DNA of 64,000 nucleotides from Apoderus coryli (lineage: Eukaryota; Arthropoda; Insecta; Coleoptera; Attelabidae): assembly GCA_911728435.2 (NCBI GenBank), contig OU452198.1, forward strand, positions 2,604,001-2,668,000. Direction: 5' to 3'. Every line of letters starts with the position of its first letter. The stretch's first letter is position 1. Below, in pieces: positions 10,288-21,642 of the stretch. The notes under the pieces were generated by a model that saw only the letters and a program-made list of their open reading frames with translations, was not told where the DNA came from and made no database searches. The position numbers and the translations under genes were made by a program.

Positions 10288-11559
10288 TTACGGGAATTTA
10301 AAAGAATTAGTACGGGCGAGCTTTATGTTAAAAATGGAACTTTGAATTGTACCTATAATACAAGTAAAAGTGATTCCCTGTTTAGATAAATTAGACAGTT
10401 GTAGCCGCTCTGTAATATTACTTGTTAAAGCTGATGATGAATTTTTGCTCGAGACTACAGCTGATAAACCGTCAGTAATTACTGAGCTTTTCATGATGTC
10501 AGCTTCAGTACTGGTTTCAGGTTAAACATGTGTTTTTAATAAATGGTATGTTGCGGCAAACCGTTCGAGGGTGTTTTTGATTGCAATTTAAGTTTTTTTT
10601 TAGCTACTCTAATTTTGTTATTAATTGAGTATTCCACGTAGCTGATTTCCATCCACGGTGCTGTTTCAGTGGGCAAGAAGTGTGGCAGATGTCCTTCTGA
10701 ACGCATGTACAGTATATTCTTTGAAATTTAGTAGGTTTAAATAAAAAAGCGATCCTAGAAGGAATTACACCAATTGTGTGATGTCCTGGATTTTGGGCTG
10801 AACATTTTCCACAAATAATCGGCGAGAATTTATATTTTTGGGACGTCGACTAAAATACTTTTTGCATATTGATACAATGTCAGTAGTATTTTCTTTTTGT
10901 TCCGTGTTGCATACAGTAAAAGTTCGCCGCTTATGAGTTTTTGTGTCTGGAACGTGAATTATTAAGATATCGTCTTTATTAACCAGATGATGTATCATCA
11001 TATTTGTGAGTTCAAGACTTCTACAAGCACCGGCCACTCTTATAATCAACACTACTTACCTAAAATTATATTTTTGAAGAGAAAAATTATAGTTTTTGAT
11101 TCATAATATGATTGCTTACCTTTGTCATTAAATTATGTATTTCATCCGGTGCAGTTTCAGGAAATTTTTCAATATCTCGTTGGTCGAAAATATTTGACTT
11201 TTTAGCAATGTGGCCATCAGATTTCTTCTTTAAAAAGGCAGTCACTTTTGTGAAATTTCTAATGTTTACGTTATTTTGATCTAATAGCGTAGATTTTTAC
11301 ATGGAATGAATTGACCACAGTGTTGAAGATTGGTATTTTTGTGAAAGATCCGATAAATACGTCAAAATCAGGTTTTCACTATACTTTTTAACGTTTTTAG
11401 CACTACACCATATCACATAAATAGTTTATGCTGAAGTTCATATTTGGTTCTTGATTTTTCCGGCAGCTAATTTATCGAAATCTCGCTCGCTTTCACGGGA
11501 ATTTCAGGCGGGGTACAATACTCAATTTCCTCGTCACTACGATCAATCAGATATTCCAT
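10288..11559 (-). pseudogene. Decayed Crypton-type tyrosine recombinase
   Basis: Read on the minus strand from an ATG at 11559, pieces in several frames follow one another in family order. First an acidic N-terminus (EYLIDRSDEEIEY), then a core-binding domain (PEKSRTKYELQHKL; TYLSDLSQKYQSSTLWSIHS), then NNVNIRNFTKVTAFLKKKS and NIFDQRDIEKFPETAPDE. The catalytic domain follows with the arginine motif GACRSLEL, the lysine motif PDTKTHKRRTF, and HAFRRTSATLL, the HxxR box. GWKSAT comes next, but no tyrosine is kept at the expected place. Stops and frameshifts interrupt it. A GTAAGC...TTTTAG stretch between 11118 and about 11055 looks like a short intron. The element class is inferred from motif order. 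Confidence 0.7.
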
Positions 11560-12499
11560 GATTATTATACAGGGTGACATAGAAAAAAGTACATTGCATA
11601 GTGCTACAAACAGAGGACACTAAAATAAGAAAAAAAGTTCCCATGAACACGGGTCTGCAAGGCCTTCGGTTAAAAGGTACGGGGTGTTGAATTTAATTTT
11701 TTTTTGGGTTTTTTTTTTGAATATCTTTAGCCAGAGACGCAAGAAATTAATAAAATGTGGTATACAGGGGTTTTTATCATGCGAAATTCAAATATGATCT
11801 TGGTTTTGTGATTACTGATAGAGATAGAGAAAGGTATACCTTTTCCAAGTCGCTAGAAGCAATGGTTCCAGTACAAATGCATCTAAAAGCCGACAATGCA
11901 CGCAAATTATTCAAAAAGCGCCAAAGTAACCTTTCCAAAAAAAATGATAAATAAAAATTAAATAATGTACTTGTCAAACTAATGTAATAATTGTTAGAGG
12001 TATTTTGTGTTCTTGATTAAGTTTTTAATTGGTTTTCTCACTAATTATTCAAAATTGCTTTCAAAAATGGTTCACTACAATTTTGAAGAATACAGGGACA
12101 TGATTATGTGTTACGGCGAAGCTAGAATCAAATGCAAATTGAATATTTTACGACGCGCTCGATTTTTGACAACCACTGTCACATTGGTCTGTCATCATTG
12201 TTAATAGCTTTTATTATTGTGCCTATTACAAGTACTTAGTTAAAAATAATTTAGCGCTAGCCTTAGATATGCATACTTTCTCGTCCCTATAGAAGCAGTA
12301 AAATTCAATTTCCTCATAGTGTCGGCAGAAAAAGTTGTTTCTAATGCCATTTTATATCCAAGTACAAAGTTTTTGACCCATCTGCGACGCAGTTGAGTTT
12401 TTTACATTTTTTAGCAACGCACCATTTCTGCGACTTGTTTCATCTTTAAGGGGGTATAATTTTTTCGATTTGTTTAACACTTGCCGCAGTTGTCACTTC
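11560..12499. other. No gene seen
   Basis: Contains ACAGGGTG- and GGTACGGGGTGTTGA-type short repeated phrases but no supported gene; the open frames here are short and unrecognised. Confidence 0.45.
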
Positions 12500-12950
12500 A
12501 ATAAACTAGCCCCGACCAAAGGCCTTCATCGGGTAATTCCCTATACCATGCTTAAAAGCCCATGCCAATTGGATGGCCTTTTTCTGCAGTCGAAAAATCG
12601 GCAGAGCAGCAGAAGAGTTTCCTAAAGCTACAAGCGATTGAATGAAATAATGCAAAATATGCCGTACTAAACAAAAATGCTTACTTTTCAATTTGTCAAT
12701 GTGGGGCCGCCAACTAAGGCCATCGTCAACGGTGAATATTCACTGCCGATTCAGGAAGAGACTAGATCGTTAGTATAAATGATAGGGAGTATTTGATCCA
12801 GGACTGAACCCTGAGGAACACTACATATCATTTTCTTCAAATCCGACATGTCACCACTACGAAGAAAGATTCAAAGAGATGCCTCTTATGCCATACGAGA
12901 TACGCAGTCAAAAGCCTTATTAAGGTTGCACACGATCATTTTCGAACAGC
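12500..12950 (-). pseudogene. LINE reverse transcriptase debris
   Basis: The minus strand has, in broken frames, LNKAFDCVSR, VPQGSVLDQILPIIYTND (reverse transcriptase blocks) and, after a deletion, SSAALPIFRLQKKAI from the C-terminal region. The catalytic YADD part is lost in the deletion. Similar in type to the 8139 LINE. Confidence 0.65.
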
Positions 12951-13009
12951 ATCGGTGTCACAACAGATTGACTCACGTGAAGGTCGACGAAATTCTGCAA
13001 CAATTGTAA

Positions 13010-13350
13010 AAGTTGGCTCGAGTTTGAGCCTCGTTTTTGGGATCTCGAAAACCGAAACAGAAACAAGGTCGGTTAAATTGAGCCAAAGTTGCGCATTTAT
13101 GAGCTTAACAATTTGCCGTTTCCAAAGTTGTAAGCTTCCGAGTACTTCCGGAGATATTCGGGAAAAATCGATATTTTAGTAAATCGTTTTATTTTTTTCC
13201 TGGCTCTATTTACGAACGAATCTTAAAACAAATTGTACATTCTCGTTGTCACTTTCTCCGCTACATCCAATGATGTTAAAATTTTTGGCATCCGACGTTT
13301 CATCTTAGAGCAGTCATCATCATTGTTTTTCTAAATACGGACCTGTTTTT
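13010..13350 (+). repeat. Family B repeat, second copy
   Basis: AAGGTCGGTTAAATTGAGCC and the downstream GACGTTTCATC ... TTTTTCTAAATACGGACC parallel the block at 800-1090. No coding frame is supported. Confidence 0.5.
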
Positions 13351-14134
13351 TAAATATAGGAATCTGAAAGCATTTTTTTATTTGAATTCAAAACGCTCAC
13401 AACAGACAAAAGGTTTGATATAGTTTAATAGTAAATTCGTTTTTTAAAATAATTTTTGACAGATTATTCGTATTATTAAGACACTGAATGAATAACTTGT
13501 GTAAAAAGGCACTGACTAACTGTTAACGTTATCAAAGACACATTTATTTTTCCTACGTAAACGATAATCTTCTTAAAGATCGCTCGCTCTTGTATCTCTT
13601 TCTCTGTATACTGGCATTGTTTTGTAGAAATCGGTTTTAGTTAACAGTATTACACTTCCACATAGGCAATGTAAAACTTATCCATACTGAAATAAACCAG
13701 AAACGAGTGAACAACTAAACAAGATAAATAAAAAAGCAGAAGAAGAAGAAAAAAAAATGATAGTGAAAAGGTTAAGGCAAGAAGCAATAAAATTAAAATT
13801 AACGGTAACTGACCGGCATCGGCATCGCCAGAGAACGAGCGAGTGCCTAGCTGGTTTTTATAACAATGTGCGGGTATGGATTTTTGAATATTACCTACAC
13901 AGGTTCTGCTTGAATTGATAATTGGCATTAATTTGTTATAGATCAGGTAGAGTAACTAGTTTCTCTATAATTAAGAAGTACTTTATTAAATTTTGGCTCT
14001 TGAGATATGAGAGTTACTTTTACACCGTTTCAATTGATTATTCTTCTCCTGAAGACTCTTTATCTCTCTGTCACTAATCTTCTTGCATAAACAAAGCAAA
14101 TGTTGCCTTGTAGCGTCATATTTTCACTTATAAA
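13351..14134. other. No gene seen
   Basis: AT-rich, with an AGAAGA-type simple stretch near 13737-13757. The minus-strand open frame here is leucine-rich simple sequence. Confidence 0.45.
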
Positions 14135-15107
14135 TAATAATAATAACGTTTATTTTGCCAAAATAAAACAATTATAACAATACTACATATTACATAAAGC
14201 CCTCAAAACGGTTAACAACAAAATTTACTAGGTACAATAACTTATATCCTTATATATGGCTTAGTGTCTATTAGTCGTTGTATCTCTTCATCATTTGCGT
14301 CGCTCCAATCCTGATGTTTTCGTCGCACATAGCTCAACGTCTCTTCAGCAGCAGAGAGCACGGTGGATCTAAATAACGACCAGTGTTCTTCAATATCATT
14401 CGGATATTCTTCCAGGAGCTTGTCCTGCAGGTGTTGTTGGAAACACGGTTTCCCTCGATTATCCTTTAGGCATTCGCTGTTAAGCTTTCGCCTTAGTTTC
14501 CTTCCCTGTTGTGGTCGTTTTGCAGGTAGATGTAGGGTCATACTGGATCGCACAAATCGGTGATCAGTCCAGCCATCATCATGAGCACTCGTTAAAGCTT
14601 TGGTGCCCTTCAGTTCATGTCGGTCACGAGCGCGAATACTTACGTAGTCGATCATATGCCAGTGCACACCTTGGATGTTGCCATGTCGTCTTAAACTTGT
14701 CTTCTTGTCTAAAAAGTGTGTTTGTAATAACAAGATCTTGTCCTACTCCTTCTTTGCCGAAGGTATTAGGTCAGAGAGCAGAGTCTCGACCAACTCGAGC
14801 GTTGAAGTCTCCTAGCAGGATGTGATCTTGTCGGAGTCAGGAACGTTGGTCAGGAATTCCTCGTCGGTGTCCACGGTTATGATTTCATAATTGGCAGTCT
14901 CAGAAATCTATTGCTTCATCCCACCCTCATGTCGGTTGGTGTCTTTGGTGAGTGGAATTGGCTGCTGGTAGCCCAACACGTTTGTGTTTGGGGTGTTTTC
15001 TGGAGAGGTGCTCCTTTTGTGGGAGTTGTTCCATTGACAATGCTGTTTCAGAACTTCTTCTGGGGTGTTTTTGTTTAGATATTGGGCCCACTTTTGTTTA
15101 CCATATA
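14135..15107 (-). pseudogene. LINE endonuclease remnant (RTE/craniofacial-protein-2-like group)
   Basis: On the minus strand the apurinic-type endonuclease motif GDFNARVG is followed, after a TGA, by GQDLVITNTLF, then HWHMIDYVSIRARDR, GTKALTSAHDDGWTDHRFV and a basic linker (KRPQQGRKLRRKL) up to a stop at 14242. A frameshift separates the first part from the frame ending at 14242. The reverse transcriptase is missing, and an AATAAT-type tail at 14135-14150 (antisense) closes the element, so there is a large internal deletion. The rosa-type mariner at 15110 cuts its 5' side. Confidence 0.7.
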
Positions 15108-15109
15108 TA

Positions 15110-16381
15110 TCGGGTCCGCCATCTAACGTTTTTTTTTTCAACTAGTGCTTATTTCGTGAAGGGTAACACTTAGCTCATGTCTGATTTTACAGATAATTAG
15201 TTTTATCCTTCGCTTGAACAACGCTGGGAAATATTGCGACATTACTTTGAAAATCATGGTAATGTTGCAGAATGTGTGCGAAAATTGCGTACGGATTTTG
15301 GAAGAAGAGAAGCACCGTCAGCTCCGTATGTTCGTTATCTCGTGAAAAAAGTGAAAGAAACTGGCATCCTCATCGATAAACCAAAGCGTGAAAAGCCAAA
15401 AACAGTGCGTACACCCGAGAATATTGCTGCTGTGGCAGAAAGTGTGCGTGAAGCGCCATCAACATCAATTCACCGTCGGTCTCAACAATTGAACATTTCG
15501 GAGACATCATTGAGACGAATTTTGCATAAAGACCTTGGTATGACGCCATACAAAGTCCAATTGGTTCAGGAGTTGAAGCCAACTGACCATCCAATGCGTT
15601 TTCGCTTCGCTCAGTGGGCCTGCGATCGACTTACAGAAGATGCCGATTTTGCCAAAAAAATCATCTTGAAGCTCATTTTGATCTTGGCGGGTATGTAAAC
15701 AAGCAAAATTGTCGCATTTGGGACACAGAAAACCCGCACGCATACATTGAAAAGCCGATGCACCCAAAACGAGTCACTGTTTGGTGCGGATTTTGGTCCG
15801 GAGGCATAATTGGGCCATTTTTCTTCGAAAATGAGGAAGGAGTGGCCGTTACAGTCAATGGCGTTCGTTATCGGGCCATGTTGAACGAATTTTTGTTCAC
15901 AAAAATTGAAGAGGACGATATTGGCAACATTTGGTTTCAACAGGACGGCGCTACGTGCCACACAGCCGAAGCTACACTCGATGTTTTGCGCCCTGTTTTT
16001 GAAGATCGCATTATCAGCCGCAGAGCTGATGTCGTTTGGCCACCTCGGAGCTGCGATTTGACACCGTTGGACTATTATTTGTGGGGTGCCGTAAAAGATA
16101 AGTGTTACGCCGACAAGCCAGAGACAATTGACGCTTTAAAGGACAATATTCGTGAAGCTGTTGGTGAAATACAGCTGCACACAATCGATAATGTGCTTAA
16201 AAATTGGACCGATCGTGTAGGCTACTGCATGGCCAGCCGAGGCAGCCATTTCAATGAAATTATTTGTCATTATTAACCGGAAGGATTGTACTTTCAAATA
16301 AAAAAAGAAATTTGAGAAAATATTCAGCAGTTTTTCTTTTATAGCATTTTCAAAAAAAAAAAAAGTTATCTGGCAGCCCAA
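15110..16381 (+). mobile_element. Rosa-type (DD41D) mariner element
   Basis: A 1272-bp element between TA dinucleotides (15108-15109 and 16382-16383). The left terminus TCGGGTCCGCCATCTAACG plus a T run and the right terminus GTTATCTGGCAGCCCAA after an A run are imperfect inverted repeats. It sits at the junction of two LINE fragments on opposite strands. The single transposase gene within it is broken. Confidence 0.85.
15177..16276 (+). pseudogene. Rosa-type mariner transposase, broken
   Basis: Starts at an ATG at 15177, hits a TAG at 15198, then reads LEQRWEILRHYF, a paired helix-turn-helix DNA-binding region (LNISETSLRRILHKDLGMTP) and KVQLVQEL. A deletion consistent with 7 nt near 15663 shifts the frame from that of 15234-15698 to that of 15614-16276 and removes the first catalytic aspartate. 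The second aspartate (QQDGATCH) and third (DLTPLDYYLWG) are present with 41 residues between them, which is diagnostic of the rosa/DD41D group of Tc1/mariner transposases. It ends with a normal stop. Confidence 0.85.
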
Positions 16382-16383
16382 TA

Positions 16384-16660
16384 CTTCGAATTCGCGGATG
16401 ATACCCAGCTGTACTTGTCTTACGATCTGAACAAAGCTCATGACACCATATTATCGATTAATAGGGATCTAAATAATTTTTTTAGGGTTGCTGCGGATCA
16501 TTGCCTAGTGCTTAATCCTGAGAAGACGGTTTCTATAGTCTTTGGGCGTAGGGTAGGCATATTTTCATGCAACGCAGAACTGAAACTCGCCCTGTTTAGA
16601 TGTATATTTGTTTGATTAAATTTGCAATAAAAGTCCTTTATTATTATTATTATAGTATAT
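16384..16660 (+). pseudogene. LINE fragment: YADD-region plus 3' tail
   Basis: Opens with EFADDTQLYLSYDLN, the catalytic box of a LINE reverse transcriptase, and continues through NPEKTVSIVFG. It then jumps to a 3' UTR ending GCAATAAAAGTCC and ATT repeats (16641-16655). Both a 5' truncation and an internal deletion are implied. Its 5' side abuts the right TA of the rosa element. Confidence 0.7.
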
Positions 16661-17604
16661 AACAAGCTACACTTATTTTAAGCAGTTCTATCACCTGTAG
16701 CAATTTCGCCATGTCTTGAAACACCCTGTATAAATAGCAAGCCGGGTATCGCAAAGTAGATTTCGTAGAGAATTACTGAAAAATTTAATTTTTTCGTGCT
16801 TGAAATTTGAATATACCTATGCAGTTTTCACCTCAATGACAGAATTTAGTGTAACATACTGTTGGAAAAAAAGCACTTGATGCAGATAAAACCAAACTCA
16901 ATACCGGTGTTCCAATAAAAACTTTTAATATTGTTACATTTTTGACATACCATGAGATCAAAGTCAGTCTAGTCATTCGATATTTTCACAAATCAAACCA
17001 CCAAACAACAAAATAGCAACAACGACAAAAAAAAATAAATAAAAAATCGAAAACGATGAAAATATGGATGATGGTGATATGTAGGATATTCGTGTTTTGT
17101 TTTGGACATAGTCCAAGTTTGGTGATTAAAGTTATAGGGGCGACAGATTGACCAGTTTCCTGTCGTTCTCGTTATTAAAACTGCCTCTCAATATATAGAT
17201 ATGTATTATACTGAAGGGTGCTTTATAGCGATATGAACGCGAGGTGGTATATATTGGGAAAAAGAGGACAAAGTTCAATAATATGTTCTCCATATAGATA
17301 TTATACAATGGAGCATGGGGCGTATGTCCTATATACGTTCAGAGGAAGGTTTTCTATAGTTTGGTTTTTGCCTGGATTATGTAGTTTGTTACTATGAGGA
17401 TTGGCATTTGAGCCGGATTGCTGCATATTTTATTTTTTTCCTTTCAATATTTAATCTGACAAATAAAAATAATTTGTTCGTTATTTTTAATTTCTATTTA
17501 TTTATTGCATCAATTTTTTTTCGAGTTTTAGGCCATTTTATTGTCATCATTTTTTCATATCGAAACTTCAAAAATTTCGAACTGATTTGTCAGGGAGTGA
17601 ACAA
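16661..17604. other. No gene seen
   Basis: No supported coding region. Short phrases such as CACCCTGTATAAAT recur elsewhere in the window. Confidence 0.45.
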
Positions 17605-18424
17605 AACTTTCACCGGAAATATTTGTTTTTGGTCATTTTATACATAAATAAGTAGTTTTAAAAAAATGCCTGTCTGTCTGTATGCACGAAAACGCAAAAA
17701 CCACTTAACAGATTTTAACCAAATTTGTTACAAAAACACTATAGGACATGGCAAGGAGCTGATTAGATTTTGGGAAACATTGAGCGTAGGCAAGAGGTTT
17801 AAAAGAGGGTTCAAAAATTAAAAAAATTTATAGTTCTTAAACTAAACTGAAATACTGCATATTTTTTTACGCATTTAATTGAATATAACCTAAAATATTG
17901 AACATAAAAGATTAGACCACATTGGCCTTCGAAAATAGTGTAAAATGGGGTTAAAAATATTTAAAAAAAACGTACTTCTTAAACATAGCAGAAATATTAA
18001 CTAATTATTTATAGCTTTTATAGAATATAACCTATAAAAGGTGTCATAAATAACTTACTTTCATAGGCGTTCGTAAATAGTGGAAAAGGGGTCAAAACAT
18101 AAAAAATGTAGATTTTCTAAACTTATTCGAAATATGGAATAATTTTTCATAGTTGTGACACAATATAACCTAAAAAATGTTACATAAAAGAATTGGTTCA
18201 CACAGGCGTTAAAATAGTCTAAAAAAAGGGTCAAAAACGAAAAAAAAAATGTTTCCCAAATATACCAGAAAAATTGGCAGCATAAAATTTTTATTTAAAT
18301 AGGCGTTCGTAAATAGTAGAAAAAGGGGTAAAATAAAAAAAAATAAATGTAAAATTTAACTAGTTGAATTGGTGTTAAAAATACACGACAAAAATTAATG
18401 TACCATAGGCGTCCGTGAAAATTC
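17605..18424 (+). repeat. Family A repeat, copy 2, 5' portion
   Basis: Begins with CACCGGAAATATTTGTTTTT, ACATAAATAAGTAGTTTT and CTGTCTGTCTG, then CACTTAACAGATTTTAACCA and the ~140-bp units with GGCGTTCG cores. The order matches the inverted copy at 36300-37240. The unit run is interrupted at 18425 by the heat shock pseudogene. Confidence 0.8.
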
Positions 18425-18941
18425 CTTCTTGACTGATCAGTGATCTTCGATGGTGGATTTGTTAATTGAATAGGAATTTCAATTTCAGTCTCTTTGTCTG
18501 GGTGAAATTTTGGGCATGTAACTGATAGGACGCCATCGGATGATAATTTCGAGACACATTTAGTGAGGTCATGACCTTTCGGTACCGTATATTTTCGTAC
18601 AAAGTGTCTCGATATGTAACCATGATCATCTTCCTTCTCTTCGTGTTTACCCTCAACAGTAATTCACCGGTAGCCTTCACTGTTATTTCGTCTGGTGAAA
18701 ACTGCTGTACATCAAAATTAACTTGAAACTTGTTTTTGTCCATTTGGACTTCAGAACCCGTGTTGCTTATTGCTCTTCGTTGTAATGCTCTGGAATAAGG
18801 ACTGCTGGTTAATGATCGACGAAGGTTGCGTTGCAGTCATGGGCTCAAAAGATCTTCATCGTCTAGCGAAAGTAGATCACCATAACGCGATGGACGCCAC
18901 AAATCGGTGAAGGAGTCAGCAACAAATGGTAATAACGACAT
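18422..18941 (-). pseudogene. Small heat shock protein (alpha-crystallin family) pseudogene
   Basis: Minus strand, from an ATG at 18941. The N-terminal arm (DLWRPSRYGDLLSLDDEDLL) runs to an in-frame TGA at codon 35. The frame then resumes into the alpha-crystallin domain (FQVNFDVQQFSPDEITVKA). After a frameshift near 18662 the remainder reads in another frame with [29 protein letters not shown] and TEIEIPIQ. In life these proteins are ATP-independent chaperones that form oligomers. The copy stops within the C-terminal extension with no stop codon, 3' UTR or poly(A). It is embedded in family A repeat sequence, whose uninterrupted form is at 36840-36880. Confidence 0.85.
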
Positions 18942-19010
18942 TTTTACAACTGTATTTTTTCTACGATTTGAACTTGTCTAAGGACTATCAAAATGTTCTA
19001 AACAGGGTCA

Positions 19011-19960
19011 GAACAAATTTGTATCCGTGATAACTCAAAAACCACTTTTTAACGGATTTACATTTGGTACGAAAATACTACAGGATATTTATAGGTGGTG
19101 ATTACAATTGAGCGTAGGCAAGGGGTTTAAAACAGGGTTCAAAAATTTTAAAAATCATAGTTCTTAAACTTATCCAAAATATTGAATAATTTTTTGTACG
19201 ATTAATTAAACATAACCTAAAATATTTAACCTAAACAATTAGACCATATTGACATTCGAAAAAAGTGTAAAATGGGGTAAAAAGGTTAGAAAAAACGAAT
19301 TTCTTAAACATAGCAGAAATATTGACTAGTTATTTATAGCTTTGATAGAATATAACCTAAAAATGTGTTATAAATAACTTGTTTCACAGGCGTTCGCAAA
19401 TAGTGTAAAAGGGGTCAAAATAAAAACATATATTCTTCCTAAACTTATTCGGAATACGGAATAATTTTTCGTAGTTGTGATAGAATATAACCTAAAAAAT
19501 GTTACATAAATTAACTGGTTCACACAGGCGTTCGAAAAAGGGTCAAAAACAAAAAAAAAATGTTTTTCTAAATATAACAGAAAAATTGGCTACTTGTATA
19601 TAGCTTTGATATAAGATAACCTACAACATGTAGCATAACAATTTTGTTTACATATGGGTTGGTAAATAGTAGAAAAGGGGGCAAAATAAATTTTATAATA
19701 AAACTAATAAAATCAATTATTTTGCGTACAAGAACTTGGCCTAGAAGATCTGAAATATAAAATATGTACGTATAAATATTGCCTCCAAAGAAAAGAAAAA
19801 TGAACAAAACCCGGAACTTCAAAAAAATAGCTGATGTTTAAAACAAAACAAAAATTTATTAAATTTAGGTCATAAAATTATTACTTTTACACTTAAATAT
19901 GGAGAGCTATTCGTGCCTCGAGGTCAACAGTTTATTTATGTATAAAATGACCAAAAACAA
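19011..19960 (+). repeat. Family A repeat, copy 2, 3' portion
   Basis: Resumes with TTTGTATCCGTGATAACTCA and CATTGAGCG-type sequence (ATTGAGCGTAGGCAAGGGG near 19107), followed by another run of ~140-bp units. It ends with TTACTTTTACACTTAAATAT and GTGCCTCGAGG, matching the outer end of the inverted copy near 36320-36380. The units therefore occur twice in this locus. Confidence 0.7.
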
Positions 19961-20685
19961 GTATTTCCGGTGAAATTAAAAAAAAAAATTCGGGAAGCTA
20001 TTGTTCCAGGTTCCAGGAATTTCTTATTTTACCCTTATCAATAAAGCAAGTGGCGCCTGACCCTTTTTTACATCTTTTATCAAAAGCAGTTTTTTTTTCA
20101 ATTCACGGCCCAGTGCCACGAGAATAATTATAATTATTAAAGAAAGATAAAGAAAAATATCGACATTGGAATGCGTCTTGATAAGATATGAATATGAATC
20201 ACGAGTGATCTATATGGTATGTGGATGTCAAGCTTAGAAGTAAAAATATCGAAATATTGTCAGTTGCTTAATCCGGGTGTCCATGTTAGAAATACGCGAT
20301 AATATGGGCGACCATATTTAGGAAACTGACGAGTGCTTATGATTGAGCTCCCCATATTATATCCGTTGCTATAATGCATCCAAAATTCGCAACTAAGTGG
20401 AAAAAGGTGTGAGATCCCCCTCGCTGTTTCTATACTCACCGAAAGACCACGTTACTGACTTAGTCTCAGAGATATACCCTTGATTCTGATGATGATCAAA
20501 CGGTGGTGTACCGGAAAATGTCGACGGCCCATCGACCTCGCATGACTCGGATTTTAACAGATGAAATTTCTATCATTTTTAACACAGTTTTACTAAATCA
20601 TTAATTTTATTTATTCTTAACTTAAATTTAATCATTTTTTTATATACCTTGATAATCTCCGTCTATAGTTTCGCAGTTTTTTGTA
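19961..20685. other. No gene seen
   Basis: No supported coding frame or repeat match. Confidence 0.45.
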
Positions 20686-20689
20686 GGCG

Positions 20690-21130
20690 GCGTTTCCGTT
20701 GGACCTTCACTTTATTAATTGAAAGTTAAACTGAATTGCTTCATGTCCAATATTTTGCAGTTATTTAAATGTTGATTGTTTCATAATAGCTCGTGCTTTT
20801 TCTAATTCTTAAGCTGCTATTTTTAGTTTTCTTTCCCGCTTAAATACTTCATCTAATAAATTTAAAGAAACTTCACATTTTTCTATAGGTTTCAGTTCCT
20901 TAACAAAGACATCTAATTTGTTTCTCAACTGTTTTTCTTTCTGGCAAGTCCTAGTGCTCTAATTACGGCAGGATCCAAACGCTTTTTCTGTTTGCAAATA
21001 TGGATTTGTTCGGAATAGTACTGCACTTGAAGTTGATAAGTTTTTTTTTGTAAATGTCAGCCATGCCAGTAGACGTTAAAGCGAGATTGCTCTGCTCTTC
21101 ACCTGTTTTTTTTTCTTCATACTCTGTTAA
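20690..21130 (-). pseudogene. Degenerate charged coiled-coil coding remnant
   Basis: On the minus strand several frames give protein-like runs in sequence: EYEEKKTGEEQSNLALTSTG, then CKQKKRLDPAVIRALGLARK, then FVKELKPIEKCEVSLNLLDE and ERKLKIAA. Lysine/glutamate-rich helices of this sort are common in accessory DNA-binding proteins of DNA transposons (Myb/SANT-like) and in host regulators. I cannot name the family. Stops and frameshifts show it is not functional. Confidence 0.35.
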
Positions 21131-21642
21131 AATAAAACTAAATACAAGCGTATGACGTATTTTGTGCCAAACCTAAATTTCATCTCATATTTCTATTATA
21201 TTTTTGAGGGCGACAAACAGAAGGGGCGAAAAAAAAGCGTAACCAACGAATATGAAAAGAAAATATTTACATTTCGTATAATATCTGGGCAGATATTATT
21301 TAAAAACATAGAAAGAAAAACTGCTTGTTACACGAACAAAAAATGCAATGCTGGGGAGATGTGTTTGAAAAAGTAAACAGTAGAAAAATAAAAGTATAAT
21401 GAGGCACATTTCGTTTTGCCCTACAATAACGAAACCTTATTTTACCTTCGTATACACGTATTTTTGTAATTTTGAAAGAAAAACATGCTCTGGAATATTT
21501 GCAAATGTTAATTATTATGATTGTAGATAGAGGAATGAGTATCTGCTCAAGCGCTGTATTATTTAAGATCGTTTTTGATAGGCAGTGTTGCCAGCCAAAA
21601 TGTTAGTAATTACCGACGATAACCTCAAAATTATCATAATGC

